Shown piece after piece: positions 1-9,194 of a stretch of 64,000 bases of DNA. The notes under the pieces are model-generated. The model saw nothing but the letters and a program-made list of their open reading frames with translations, made no database searches and had not been told where the DNA came from. The position numbers were made by a program, and so were the translations under genes. Numbering within the stretch: the first letter of the stretch is position 1; each line of letters starts with the position of its first letter. This DNA comes from Paenibacillus sp. FSL H8-0548 (GTDB lineage Bacteria; Bacillota; Bacilli; Paenibacillales; Paenibacillaceae). Where the stretch lies: positions 4,049,501 through 4,113,500 of the forward strand of contig NZ_CP152049.1 of assembly GCF_038630985.1 (NCBI RefSeq), given 5' to 3'.

Positions 1-881
1 GTCCACCATGAGCTTAATGTGCCTTCAAAGCTGATGATCGTTTGAATAACGCCTTGAATCAATACCCCAAAAAATGTACCTGCTACATAACCTACACCGC
101 CTGTGAGCAGCGTCCCCCCAATGACGACCGCTGCGATTGCATCAAGCTCAAGCCCAACCGCATGCAGTCCATAGCCGGACAGCATATAGAACGTGAACAC
201 GACTCCAGCCATCGCTGAGCATAATCCGCTAAAGGCATAAACAAGTATTTTGGTCCGCGCTACAGGCAGCCCCATAAGCAGTGCAGATTGCTCGCTGCCG
301 CCTAAGGCGTACGTATTGCGGCCGAAACGCGTGTAATGGGCCAAATAACTTGCACCGACGACAACAAACAGCGCGATAATGACACTTATGGAAATAAAAT
401 ACCCGCCTGGAAAATAGATCTTCGTCTGCGCGGCACTCGTATAAAAAGCATTATCAATAGTAATCGTGTTAATACTAATCACATAACAAAGCCCTCTCGC
501 CAGAAACATTCCCGCCAGCGTAACAATAAAGGGCTGAATTTTGAAATAATGAATAATGGCCCCCATCATCCAGCCAAAGCAAGAGCCGATAAGCAGCACA
601 AGTGGAATAACTACGAAAGGAGGCCAGCCGAGATGCTGAACTAGTGTAGCAGAGATCATCGTTGTTAGAGCAATCATAGAGCCTACGGAGAGATCTATGC
701 CGCCAGAGACGATGACAAAGGTCATCCCTACGGCAACAATGATCAGAAAAGCATTGTCGATGAGCAAGTTTAGCAGCACTTGCGGTGAGAAAAAACCGGT
801 GTACCGGAACGAGCCTGCTGCAAACATAACTATCAGCAAACAGATCGTTACAAATACAGGCAGATGCTGTCGTTTAAGCAT
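1..881 (-). CDS. yjfF: Sugar ABC transporter permease, YjfF type (3' end cut by window edge)
   Basis: Inner-membrane permease of a ribose/galactofuranose-type ABC importer (BPD_transp_2 family). The start ATG at 881-879 encodes MLKRQHLPVF. The reading frame stays open to the window edge, so about 293 residues are visible and the C-terminus is missing. Many hydrophobic segments are seen. The family motif GGIDLSVGS appears near residue 60, and ELDAIAAVVIGGT, the other conserved permease stretch, lies near the C-terminus. It overlaps the end of the upstream permease by 8 bases (shared atgcttaa), so it is translationally coupled. The order binding protein-ATPase-permease-permease matches E. coli ytfQ-ytfR-ytfT-yjfF. 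The galactofuranose substrate is inferred from that order only. Confidence 0.85.
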   Translation of the reverse strand, partial: MLKRQHLPVFVTICLLIVMFAAGSFRYTGFFSPQVLLNLLIDNAFLIIVAVGMTFVIVSGGIDLSVGSMIALTTMISATLVQHLGWPPFVVIPLVLLIGSCFGWMMGAIIHYFKIQPFIVTLAGMFLARGLCYVISINTITIDNAFYTSAAQTKIYFPGGYFISISVIIALFVVVGASYLAHYTRFGRNTYALGGSEQSALLMGLPVARTKILVYAFSGLCSAMAGVVFTFYMLSGYGLHAVGLELDAIAAVVIGGTLLTGGVGYVAGTFFGVLIQGVIQTIISFEGTLSSWW

Positions 882-1902
882 GTCGCTTCACCTCCCGCTC
901 CAGCGGATAACGTCTCGTTCGCCATCGATGAACGATCGCTTTCCGGAACGCTTCCGACTGAACAAGACAAACGATCAAAACGACAAAGGCTTTAACGACA
1001 AGCGTAATTTCCGGCCGTACACCGATAACGTAAATAGTGGTTGTGAGGGTCTGTATAATCAGTGCGCCGATCACGGTTCCCATTAGATAAAAACGACCGC
1101 CATTTAACGAAGTCCCCCCGATAACAACAGCTAATATGGCATCCAGCTCATACCATAGGCCGGCATTGTTCCCGTCTGCGCTGGACACATTCGAGCTAAG
1201 GATAAGACCTGCAATGCCTGCACACAATCCGCAAAACATATAAACGGCGAGCATCACGATTTTCGAGCGAATTCCAGTTAAGCGACTAGCCTCCGGATTG
1301 CAGCCCACCGATTCTATAAACAAGCCTAGCGCTGTTTTGCGTGTTATAAATAACGCGATGAGCAGCATCGCCGCTACAATAAAAATCGAAAACGGCAATA
1401 AGGCAAGCGAGCCTGCTCCAATATATTTATAGGATGAACTTGAGACCGTTATAATTTGACCGCCAGTAATGAGCTGCGCAATTCCGCGCCCTGCAACCAT
1501 TAATATCAGCGTCGCAATAATCGGTTGTATTCCAAATCCCGACACTAACAGCCCATTCCACAATCCGAACGCAACCGATATGATGAGTGATATAAATACA
1601 ACGAACAATACGAGTTGAAGTGCGCTTTGATCAGCGCTTCTGCTAATGGTTAAGCATGCAATCGCTCCCGAAATCGCAACGATCGAGCCAACCGATAAAT
1701 CAATGCCTTTTGTTGCAATGACAAGCGTCATGCCTATGGATACCAAAATAAGCGGAGCTCCGAAATTCAAAATGTCGATTAAGCTCCCGTAAAGCTGTCC
1801 GTTGCGCATTTGAATCGAGAAAAAATCTGGTGAATAAATTAAATTAAACAAAAGCAATGCCGCCAGCATGACAAGCGGATAAAACAAATGATGCTTGGTC
1901 AT
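874..1902 (-). CDS. ytfT: Sugar ABC transporter permease, YtfT type
   Basis: Second permease of the importer (BPD_transp_2 family), 342 residues. The start at 1902 (MTKHHLFYPL) was chosen because it has a strong GGGAGGG ribosome-binding site and its ATGA overlaps the stop of the ATPase gene; an ATG 60 bases upstream lies inside that gene. The motif GMTLVIATKGIDLSVGS near residue 60 and ELDAILAVVIGGTSLNGG near residue 260 are family hallmarks. About eight to ten hydrophobic helices are visible. It probably forms a heterodimeric channel with the next permease and is powered by the duplicated ATPase upstream. Substrate is not provable from sequence; the sequence resembles YtfT more than RbsC. 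Confidence 0.88.
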   Translation of the reverse strand: MTKHHLFYPLVMLAALLLFNLIYSPDFFSIQMRNGQLYGSLIDILNFGAPLILVSIGMTLVIATKGIDLSVGSIVAISGAIACLTISRSADQSALQLVLFVVFISLIISVAFGLWNGLLVSGFGIQPIIATLILMVAGRGIAQLITGGQIITVSSSSYKYIGAGSLALLPFSIFIVAAMLLIALFITRKTALGLFIESVGCNPEASRLTGIRSKIVMLAVYMFCGLCAGIAGLILSSNVSSADGNNAGLWYELDAILAVVIGGTSLNGGRFYLMGTVIGALIIQTLTTTIYVIGVRPEITLVVKAFVVLIVCLVQSEAFRKAIVHRWRTRRYPLEREVKRHA

Positions 1903-3437
1903 TTCTCTGTCCCTCCCGCAATGGCCTGCATGACCAGCTTTTGATTCATATCTGAATCCCACATTTCCTTTACCTTTCGGCGATCTCGCAATACAGCGAT
2001 TCTGTCGCTCACACGCAGCACCTCCTCCAGCTCCGAAGAAATGAACAGAACCGACATACCTTTAGCGGACAATGCTCTTACAAGCTTTTGAATATCTGTC
2101 TTTGCCCCAATATCAATTCCCCTTGTCGGCTCATCGAGAATAAGAAGCTTCGGATCAGTCAGCAGCCATCTTGCCAAAATAACCTTTTGCTGGTTGCCGC
2201 CGCTCAAATTTTTCACAAGATGGTTCGGGTTAGGCGGATTGATATTCAGTGACTTAATGAATTCGTCTGCAAACTCGTCCTGTTTCTTCCTTGAAATGGT
2301 TTTCAGCCAGCCGCGTGAGGCCTGCAGCGCTAAAATAATATTTTCACGTACCGTAAGCTCTTCAATAATCCCCTCTGTCTTCCGGTTTTCCGAGCAAAAA
2401 GCGACACCTTGATCGATCGCCTGTCTAGGGGATGAAATGACACTCGCAGCATGCCCTGCCATCCTCAGCTCGCCGTGGTCAGAGCGATCCGCACCAAAAA
2501 ACAACCTCGCAAGCTCTGTACGGCCTGAGCCTAATAGACCTGCCAGACCTACAACCTCACCTTTCTTAATGTTCAAGTTAAACGGCTTAATGGCACCGCT
2601 TCGGCCAAGGTCCTTTGCCTCAACGGTTACCTCTGCTGCATCATCCGCTAAACCTGTATCTGATTTGGGCAAATGCTCCAGCTGCTCAAGCTCCTTTCCG
2701 ATCATCTTGGTCACAAGCTCAATTCGCGAGAGCTCGCTTGCTCTATATTCACCGACAAATTCTCCTCCGCGGAGAATGGTTATCCGATCCGAAATTTCAT
2801 ACACTTGATCAAGGAAATGGGTCACGAACAATATGGCAAGCCCTTCATCCTTTAATTTATTCATCACTTGAAATAACTGCTCAACCTCATTACGGTCAAG
2901 ACTTGAGGTCGGCTCATCCAAGATAAGCACTTTTGCAGAAATATTGAGGGCTCGTGCGATGGCAACCAGCTGTTGAACCGCAACAGAGTAATCTTGCAGC
3001 GGCTTCCTCACATCGATTTGCAGCTGGAGCCGCTCAAGCAGCAGCTTCTCGGAGCTGCTGTAAAGCTCTTTCCACAAAATTCGTCCGAAGCGGCGCGGTT
3101 CTCGCCCGATCCAAATATTTTCAGCGACTGATAAATTGGGACAAAGATTTACTTCTTGATATACCGTGCTGATTCCGTTATCTTGTGCTTCCTGAGGACC
3201 ATGGATGATGAGCTGCTGCTTCTCCAGCTCAACTTCTCCCTGATCAATCGCATAAACACCGGTTAAAAGCTTAATTAACGTTGATTTCCCCGCACCATTC
3301 TCGCCCATAAGGGCATGTACTTCACCTGGAAATAATCGAAATTGAACATTAGTTAATGCTTTCACACCAGGAAATTGCTTATGAATGCCTGTCATACGAA
3401 GAATCGGCTCTTCAATCGGCTTTTGTTCCTGCTTCAT
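1899..3437 (-). CDS. ytfR: Sugar ABC transporter ATP-binding protein, duplicated (YtfR/RbsA type)
   Basis: Cytoplasmic ATPase with two ABC domains in 512 residues, the usual length for RbsA/MglA/YtfR proteins. The first domain has Walker A GENGAGKS at residues 45-52 and Walker B LILDEPTSSLD. The second has GLLGSGRT in place of a lysine-bearing Walker A, which is normal for the C-terminal half of this family, then signature LSGGNQQK and LLILDEPTRGID. ATG at 3437 follows GGGAGCGAGAGCG. It sits 81 bases after the binding-protein gene, with a hairpin in between, and overlaps the first permease by 4 bases. It energises sugar uptake by the two permeases downstream. Confidence 0.92.
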   Translation of the reverse strand: MKQEQKPIEEPILRMTGIHKQFPGVKALTNVQFRLFPGEVHALMGENGAGKSTLIKLLTGVYAIDQGEVELEKQQLIIHGPQEAQDNGISTVYQEVNLCPNLSVAENIWIGREPRRFGRILWKELYSSSEKLLLERLQLQIDVRKPLQDYSVAVQQLVAIARALNISAKVLILDEPTSSLDRNEVEQLFQVMNKLKDEGLAILFVTHFLDQVYEISDRITILRGGEFVGEYRASELSRIELVTKMIGKELEQLEHLPKSDTGLADDAAEVTVEAKDLGRSGAIKPFNLNIKKGEVVGLAGLLGSGRTELARLFFGADRSDHGELRMAGHAASVISSPRQAIDQGVAFCSENRKTEGIIEELTVRENIILALQASRGWLKTISRKKQDEFADEFIKSLNINPPNPNHLVKNLSGGNQQKVILARWLLTDPKLLILDEPTRGIDIGAKTDIQKLVRALSAKGMSVLFISSELEEVLRVSDRIAVLRDRRKVKEMWDSDMNQKLVMQAIAGGTEK

Positions 3438-3463
3438 CGCTCTCGCTCCCTTGTATGAAGAAA

Positions 3464-3506
3464 AGAAGCCACTCGCCCTATGATACGCAGCAACGATGTG
3501 GCTTCT
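3464..3506 (-). promoter_or_regulatory. Intergenic stem-loop between binding-protein and ATPase genes
   Basis: A perfect 9-bp inverted repeat, agaagccac at 3464-3472 and gtggcttct at 3498-3506, encloses 25 bases in the 81-base gap between ytfQ and ytfR. No U-tract follows on the minus strand, so it is not a typical terminator. Such hairpins commonly protect the upstream message end and give more binding protein than ATPase; that role here is inferred. Confidence 0.45.
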
Positions 3507-3518
3507 ATCTTTAGACGA

Positions 3519-4517
3519 TTAGTATTTGCGGTTCGGAAGCTCGCGCTTCGCATCTTCAGAGGTAAATACCCCTTCCTCTGTTACAATTCTTTTCTCAATC
3601 TCTTTCCCATCAAGCACATCGCGTACCGCCTGCATCAGCTGCGGCCCTAGCAATGGATTACACTCTACGATAAAATTGATCTTGCCCTCGCTTGCAGCAA
3701 CGAAGCCGTCCTTCACGCCATCTACGGAGATAATAATAATATCCTCGCCTGGTTTAAGGCCCGCTGCTTCAATAGCTTGGATAGCGCCTAGCGCCATATC
3801 ATCATTGTGTGCATATAGCACATCGATATCTTTATTTGCTTTTAGAAAAGATTGCATAACCTCTTTACCCTTCGCACGAGTGAAATCGCCCGTTTGCGAA
3901 GCAATAACCTTTAGCTTAGCATCATCTTTAATAATCTCTTCAAAACCTGCTTTGCGATCGATAGCTGGAGCGGAGCCCGTAGTGCCCTGCAGCTCAACGA
4001 TATTCACATCTCCAGACGCATCTTTATATTTTTCCAATAGCCATTTACCTGCACTGCGTCCTTCTTCCACGAAATCAGAGCCGATAAACGTTTCATAAAG
4101 CGAATCATCCTTCGAATCTACTGCACGATCCGTTAATATAACCGGAATTCCCGCTTCCTTCGCTTCCTTCAGCACCGTATCCCAGCCTGATTCAACAACG
4201 GGAGAAAATGCGATCACATCTACCTTTTGCTGGATATAGGAGCGTATCGACTTAATTTGATTTTCCTGTTTTTGCTGCGCATCGGAAAACTTCAATTCAA
4301 AGCCCGCTTCAGCCGCTGACTCCTTAACTGAGTTTGTGTTCGCTGTACGCCATCCGCTTTCTGCACCAACCTGGGCAAAGCCCAGCGTGATTTTTTTGTC
4401 CGCTGATGCAGGCTTGCTTCCTTTAGACCCCTCATTCGCATTGTTTCCACAAGCTGCCGCGACGAGCATCATCGTCGATAGCATAATCGCAGCACCTAAT
4501 CTTACATGCTTTTTCAT
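3519..4517 (-). CDS. ytfQ: Sugar-binding lipoprotein of ABC importer, YtfQ type
   Basis: Extracellular solute-binding protein (Peripla_BP_4, ribose/galactose-binding fold), 332 residues. Start MKKHVRLGAA at 4517 is preceded by AGGGGAGGT; an upstream in-frame codon at 4547 lacks such a site. A type II signal peptide ends at lipobox cysteine 23 (LVAAAC), so it is membrane-anchored. The stretches VDVIAFSPVVESGWD, VILTDRAVD and VLYAHNDDMALGAIQAIEAAG are typical of YtfQ-like galactofuranose binders. It is the first gene of the four-gene importer operon. A candidate catabolite-response element lies about 50 bases upstream, and a divergent two-component system begins 275 bases away and probably controls it. 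Confidence 0.9.
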   Translation of the reverse strand: MKKHVRLGAAIMLSTMMLVAAACGNNANEGSKGSKPASADKKITLGFAQVGAESGWRTANTNSVKESAAEAGFELKFSDAQQKQENQIKSIRSYIQQKVDVIAFSPVVESGWDTVLKEAKEAGIPVILTDRAVDSKDDSLYETFIGSDFVEEGRSAGKWLLEKYKDASGDVNIVELQGTTGSAPAIDRKAGFEEIIKDDAKLKVIASQTGDFTRAKGKEVMQSFLKANKDIDVLYAHNDDMALGAIQAIEAAGLKPGEDIIIISVDGVKDGFVAASEGKINFIVECNPLLGPQLMQAVRDVLDGKEIEKRIVTEEGVFTSEDAKRELPNRKY

Positions 4518-4563
4518 TTCCAAATTACCTCCCCTATCATTCACCAATGCCTGGTGTGATGTT

Positions 4564-4580
4564 ATTATAGAACGCTTTCA
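4564..4580 (-). promoter_or_regulatory. Candidate cre (CcpA) site overlapping a -10 box upstream of ytfQ
   Basis: On the minus strand TGAAAGCGTTCTAT (4580-4567) matches the Gram-positive cre consensus TGWAANCGNTNWCA at 12 of 14 positions, including the central CG. It overlaps TATAAT (4569-4564), a possible -10 box; no good -35 hexamer is visible at 17 bases. Placement about 50 bases before the ytfQ start fits glucose repression of the importer, which is inferred. Confidence 0.45.
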
Positions 4581-4792
4581 AAACTGCTCGATACGGAATT
4601 CCACTGCTATTTGGTTCACTATTATTTTAATTTTGAAAGTTCAATTTCATTTGCTTTGTTTTTTTATTCAAAAGGTTTAATATCTCATCCAACATGACGT
4701 TGGCATAGCCTGCGCAGCGTTCATTTGTTATAGTAGTAAGTAAATGGAAATGCAAGCGTATTCACTACTTCCTTGAAAGGTATCGTGCGCCT

Positions 4793-6595
4793 ATGATTTT
4801 GATACGTTGGATTCTAAAGAGCATGAGGGCGAAGCTATTGCTAATGTTCGTCATATTAACCTCTGTTCCGTTAATTGTGGTTGGAATCATCTCCTACCAA
4901 AAATCATTTCATGCTGTTTCTGGGCATAGCAAAGCTTCAACTATGCTGATTGCAGATCAGCTTGGGCGCGATTTGGATGTATTGTTCGAGGATACTGGAA
5001 AGCTGCTTGAGCTTGAGAAGGCCCCGCCTGTTCAACAATTTTTGTTCTCACAGGCTGATACCTACTCGGATGCGAAGGAAATCGTCAAAACGTTTGCTTT
5101 GTATCGGGAAACATATAAATATGAAAATATATTGAATATGACCATGATTAATCTATATGGCCGAGGCATCAGTGAACGCAAAGGTGTCTTCCAACTAACC
5201 GTCAATCCGCTGCGAAATCCACATTTGCAGCATCTGTTGAACAATCCTGATGATATTCTCAATATTCCACCCTCTCATGCAGAGCCGCTAGATCGACTCG
5301 ATGGCTTCCAATATCCGCAGCAAAATGTCATTTCGATTATGGCTACAGTCAAGCAGCGAATTACACACGAGGTTATCGGTTTTATTATTATCGATTTAAA
5401 CGATTCTACTGTTGAACAGTTTGTAAATACGGTGACCATAGGTAAAACTGGACTTTTCTATGTCGTTGATCATTCGGATACACCGATTTTTTCACCCGCT
5501 AATCTAGAACCGAAACTTTCATCAACCCAGACCGTTCAGTTAGGCTCACACTTAGCTGATAAAAGAAACAGCTATGTCGATTACACAAATGGAAAACCGC
5601 GATTTGTAGTATTTACAACGTCGCAAACGACTGGCTGGACAATCGTTGGCGTCGTACCGCTGCAGGAAATCGTTGAAGAAGCGACCGCTATTCGGCGGCT
5701 TATTATCATTAGCGTCCTCTTAAGCATCATTTTTACGATAACGCTTCATTTCTTCATTACAGCCGGCTTAACACGGCCCGTTCGATTGCTGCAAAGCAAG
5801 ATGAGGCTTGCGGCTTCAGGTTATCTAGAGGTAAAGGTGAAACCGTCCGGACAAGACGAGATTGCTGATCTCGGAATGAGCTTCAACAGTATGCTGGAAA
5901 ATATAAAAGGGTTGCTGGAGAATAGCATTAAGGAGCAGGAGCTCATTCAAAAGGCCAATCTGCGTGCGCTGCAAGCGCAAATTAATCCCCACTTCCTCTA
6001 TAACACGCTGGATTCGATTATTTGGATGGCTGAGGCTGGAAAAAACGAACGGGTTATCCACCTTGTCCAAGCGCTCTCGCGGTTTTTCCGAATCAGCCTG
6101 AACAAGGGCAGAGATTGGATCACGCTCAAGGATGAATTAGAGCATGTACGCAGCTATTTAATCATTCAACAAATGCGATATCGCGATATTCTAGACTATG
6201 AGATCGAGGTTCCTGAGCATCTTCACAGCTACACGATATTAAAAATGTCCCTACAGCCCATCGTCGAGAATGCGCTGTATCATGGGATAAAAAATAAGCG
6301 CGGCAAAGGACTAATTCGCATCGTCGCGGAATCAGAGGATCAATTGTATTTAACTATTTCCATTGAGGATAATGGCATTGGCATGTCAGAAGCAAAGCTC
6401 AATTTGCTGCGGGAGCAGCTTGATGCGCAGCTAACACCAGAGCAAACGGGCTCCGAGGTTTCAGGCGGCTTCGGTCTACATAATGTACATCAACGCATTC
6501 GTCTTTACTACGGCAAGTCCTATGGCGTTGAAGTGAACAGCGTCGATCAGCAGGGTACGCATGTTATTATCCGCATACCAATGAAACGGGGTTAA
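4793..6595 (+). CDS. Two-component sensor histidine kinase, YesM/LytS family
   Basis: Membrane sensor kinase of 600 residues. TM1 is at about residues 12-35 and TM2 at about 302-326. They bracket an extracellular sensing region of some 265 residues. A HAMP segment follows, then the His_kinase (PF06580) motif QINPHFLYNTLD with the phospho-acceptor at His400, and an HATPase_c domain with N-box QPIVENALYHGI near 488 and G-box DNGIGM. The start is an ATG after CTTGAAAGG. The response regulator starts 6 bases after its stop. It lies divergent to the sugar importer and upstream of an extra binding lipoprotein, so sugar sensing that switches on the importer is the likely role. The actual ligand is unknown. 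Confidence 0.92.
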   Translation: MILIRWILKSMRAKLLLMFVILTSVPLIVVGIISYQKSFHAVSGHSKASTMLIADQLGRDLDVLFEDTGKLLELEKAPPVQQFLFSQADTYSDAKEIVKTFALYRETYKYENILNMTMINLYGRGISERKGVFQLTVNPLRNPHLQHLLNNPDDILNIPPSHAEPLDRLDGFQYPQQNVISIMATVKQRITHEVIGFIIIDLNDSTVEQFVNTVTIGKTGLFYVVDHSDTPIFSPANLEPKLSSTQTVQLGSHLADKRNSYVDYTNGKPRFVVFTTSQTTGWTIVGVVPLQEIVEEATAIRRLIIISVLLSIIFTITLHFFITAGLTRPVRLLQSKMRLAASGYLEVKVKPSGQDEIADLGMSFNSMLENIKGLLENSIKEQELIQKANLRALQAQINPHFLYNTLDSIIWMAEAGKNERVIHLVQALSRFFRISLNKGRDWITLKDELEHVRSYLIIQQMRYRDILDYEIEVPEHLHSYTILKMSLQPIVENALYHGIKNKRGKGLIRIVAESEDQLYLTISIEDNGIGMSEAKLNLLREQLDAQLTPEQTGSEVSGGFGLHNVHQRIRLYYGKSYGVEVNSVDQQGTHVIIRIPMKRG

Positions 6596-6601
6596 TCAGC
6601 C

Positions 6602-8257
6602 ATGAAAAAAGTGATGCTTATAGACGATGAAATATTAGTTCGCGAAAGTATACGAGAATGTATCGATTGGACGAAAGAGGGCTTTCTTTATTGTGGCGAC
6701 GCGCCTGACGGCGAGGTTGCGCTTCCGATGATCGAGCAATTGCGCCCGGACATTATAATAACCGATATAAAAATGCCCTTTATGAACGGATTAGAGCTTA
6801 GCAGCATCGTCCGGAGCCGCATGCCTGAAATTAAAATCATTATTTTAAGCGGTCATGATGAATTTGAGTACGCACGAGCTGCGCTCCGAGCTGGTGTAGA
6901 GGAATATTGCTTGAAACCCGTCAGCTCCGCCGATATTATTCGAATGCTTCAAGAAACCAGCAAAAAAATCGATCAGGAGCGATTTGAACAAGAACGAATA
7001 CTTGAGCTGCAGCAGGCACATGGGAAAAACACCGCACAAGATAGCGAAAAGCTATTAGCTGATCTTTGCAGCGGTTTGATCACAACTGCAGATGCTATTC
7101 TACTCGCGAGCAGTCTTTCACTTCCTTTATCCGCGAACCACTATGCGGTTGGCATTACAGATGTGCGCTGCCAGAGGGGAACCGCGCAGCTGGACCGTTC
7201 AATTATCGCCCAGGCTGAGGAGCTGTTAGGAGAGCGAATTGCATCTATAGGCGAGCATTTGCATTACAAGCGCAGCCATACGGAAACGATATGGCTGTTC
7301 AAGGGCCGAAGCGAGGCAGAGCTGGAAAGCAGCTTGCTTCATTTTCATCAAAATATGTATGCTGTAGTGAAGCCTATTCTTTCTTGCAGCTTAACGGTCG
7401 GACTTGGTACGGTGCAGGATCGGCTTCAAGGTATTCATACCTCTTATTTAGAGGCTGAGGACGATAAGCATTGGCGGAGAATAGCGCGGCAAAGTCAGCT
7501 TGCCTTATTAGGTGCCGCGGCTTCTCCTGGTCATACGCTATCCACTCACCCCTTTGATCGACAACGATTCATCGATTTTTTGAAGCTCGGAAACCCGAAG
7601 CATACCCTTGTCTTTGTCGATTCACTTGCTGAGGAGCTGCAAGCTATTGATTGGAAAGGCACTCTTTACGGCTGCTATCTACTCAATGACTTGGCAATTG
7701 AAGCACTGCGAATTGCGAAGGCGATGAGCCGCAGTCTCTATATTCCCGAGCAGTTTGAGGCTGAATTGCAGCAAAGCCTTAGCGCCATTCGACGATTTGA
7801 CGACGCGCGTCAATTTTTGATTAAATTATTGGGGCAGTTTTGGATTTGGAGAAATGATTCAACAGATAAATATGCAGATATGCTCAATCAGGTAAAGGAT
7901 TATATTCAAAAGCACTACCATGATGACCGATTATCGCTTCAGGATGCAGCTGAATTTGCATGTGTCAGTGTCAGTCATTTGAGCAAAGTGTTCAGTCAGG
8001 AAACCGGTCAAACATTTATCGAATATGTGACTCATACAAGAATTCGAAGGGCTATGGAGCTATTGAAAGCAACTAACGCAAAAACCTATGAAATCGCTCA
8101 TCTCGTCGGCTACAATGATGCTCACTATTTTTCTCATTTATTTAAACGAATTACTGGTGCGACAACGTCTCAATATCGCAAGGATCAGGCAGCGAGCAGC
8201 GTCCAAAGCAGCTATAAAGGAGCCATTTATGCGCACAACAGTATCGATCCCGATTAG
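6602..8257 (+). CDS. Response regulator with AraC-type DNA-binding domain, YesN family
   Basis: Transcription factor of 551 residues. A receiver domain occupies residues 1-120, with phospho-acceptor Asp55 (IITDIKMP), acidic pocket Asp8/Asp9 and the conserved lysine in EYCLKPV. A poorly conserved middle region follows. The C-terminal AraC/XylS double helix-turn-helix spans about 440-535 (SLQDAAEFACVSVSHLSKVF and YEIAHLVGYNDAHYFSHLFK). It is the partner of the kinase directly upstream. Its last 29 bases overlap the start of the downstream lipoprotein gene, so the trio is one operon. It probably activates the divergent ytfQRT-yjfF importer, which is inferred from position only. Confidence 0.93.
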   Translation: MKKVMLIDDEILVRESIRECIDWTKEGFLYCGDAPDGEVALPMIEQLRPDIIITDIKMPFMNGLELSSIVRSRMPEIKIIILSGHDEFEYARAALRAGVEEYCLKPVSSADIIRMLQETSKKIDQERFEQERILELQQAHGKNTAQDSEKLLADLCSGLITTADAILLASSLSLPLSANHYAVGITDVRCQRGTAQLDRSIIAQAEELLGERIASIGEHLHYKRSHTETIWLFKGRSEAELESSLLHFHQNMYAVVKPILSCSLTVGLGTVQDRLQGIHTSYLEAEDDKHWRRIARQSQLALLGAAASPGHTLSTHPFDRQRFIDFLKLGNPKHTLVFVDSLAEELQAIDWKGTLYGCYLLNDLAIEALRIAKAMSRSLYIPEQFEAELQQSLSAIRRFDDARQFLIKLLGQFWIWRNDSTDKYADMLNQVKDYIQKHYHDDRLSLQDAAEFACVSVSHLSKVFSQETGQTFIEYVTHTRIRRAMELLKATNAKTYEIAHLVGYNDAHYFSHLFKRITGATTSQYRKDQAASSVQSSYKGAIYAHNSIDPD

Positions 8258-9194
8258 AGCTGTGCTTTGGATGTTTTTTTTGGTCACAATTCTCGCAACA
8301 GGCTGCCAAGCCGCTGCGGATGATGAGAGCAAGCAAGCAGCTCCTGCTGAAACAGCCCAATTGCAAAATAAGCCTAAACTAACTTTCGGCATTATTTATC
8401 CGATGGCTCATCCCTATTACGAAACAATTACACAAAATGCTAAAGAAGCAGCACAGCATTATGGCATTAATCTTATTGTTAAAGCTCCTGACGAAGCTAA
8501 TTTAGAGCAGCAAATTCGCATGATGGAAACGATGATTGCCCAGAAGGTGAATGGCATCGCGATAAGTCCGATTGATTCAAACGTAATGACACCGATCATT
8601 AATAAAGCGGTTCAAGCTGGCATTACGGTTTTCTGCTTCGAATCCGATGCGCCGGGAAGCCAGCGCATGTCCTATATTGGAGCTGACAACGTTGCAACCG
8701 GCAAAGGGATAGGTAAAATCGTCGATCAGTTGTTGAACGGCAGCGGAATGATTATTGTCGAAAACGGCATTTCCATAACGATGAGCGCAAAGGAACGGCT
8801 GAAAGGCATGCTTGATTATTTGGAACAGAACACCAGCATTCAAGTGCTTGAGGTTCTCCATCATGAAGGAAGCAATACGCTCGCATTACAGCAGCTAGAG
8901 AAAATGATTGACGATCATCCGCATTTCGATGCCTTCATTGCACTGGATTATGTAGCAAGCTCCACCTCTATACTGGTATGGAAAGCTACAGGGCTATCCC
9001 GTTATGCGCTTGCCGTAGGTATGATGCCCGAAACGAAAGAAGCGATTCGCAACGGTCAAATCACGGCCTCTCTCTCGCAAAACGAGCAAAAGTGGGGTAG
9101 TTTAATTATTGAAGGTCTATATCAGGCTGCTGGAAACAGAGCCGTAAGCAGTGCTCAGGATAGTGGTCTAACGGAAATAAGAGCTGTTCCTTAA
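8229..9194 (+). CDS. Orphan sugar-binding lipoprotein, probable co-sensor of the YesM/YesN pair
   Basis: Periplasmic-binding-protein-fold lipoprotein (Peripla_BP_4) of 321 residues with lipobox cysteine 26 (LATGC). Start ATG at 8229 has AAAGGAG eight bases upstream and lies inside the regulator gene in another frame. The motifs LTFGIIYPMAHPYYETI, VNGIAISPIDSN and ITVFCFESDAPG mark the ligand-binding fold. No permease or ATPase accompanies it on this strand. By analogy with the XylFII-LytS-YesN three-component xylose sensors of clostridia, it probably presents sugar to the kinase rather than to a transporter. It could alternatively be a second receptor for the divergent importer. The stop codon lies inside a strong terminator hairpin. 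Confidence 0.87.
   Translation: MRTTVSIPIRAVLWMFFLVTILATGCQAAADDESKQAAPAETAQLQNKPKLTFGIIYPMAHPYYETITQNAKEAAQHYGINLIVKAPDEANLEQQIRMMETMIAQKVNGIAISPIDSNVMTPIINKAVQAGITVFCFESDAPGSQRMSYIGADNVATGKGIGKIVDQLLNGSGMIIVENGISITMSAKERLKGMLDYLEQNTSIQVLEVLHHEGSNTLALQQLEKMIDDHPHFDAFIALDYVASSTSILVWKATGLSRYALAVGMMPETKEAIRNGQITASLSQNEQKWGSLIIEGLYQAAGNRAVSSAQDSGLTEIRAVP

Noticed and set aside
1..1086. Plus-strand open frames at the window start
   Set aside because: They are antisense to the two permease genes, which have clear family motifs and overlaps.
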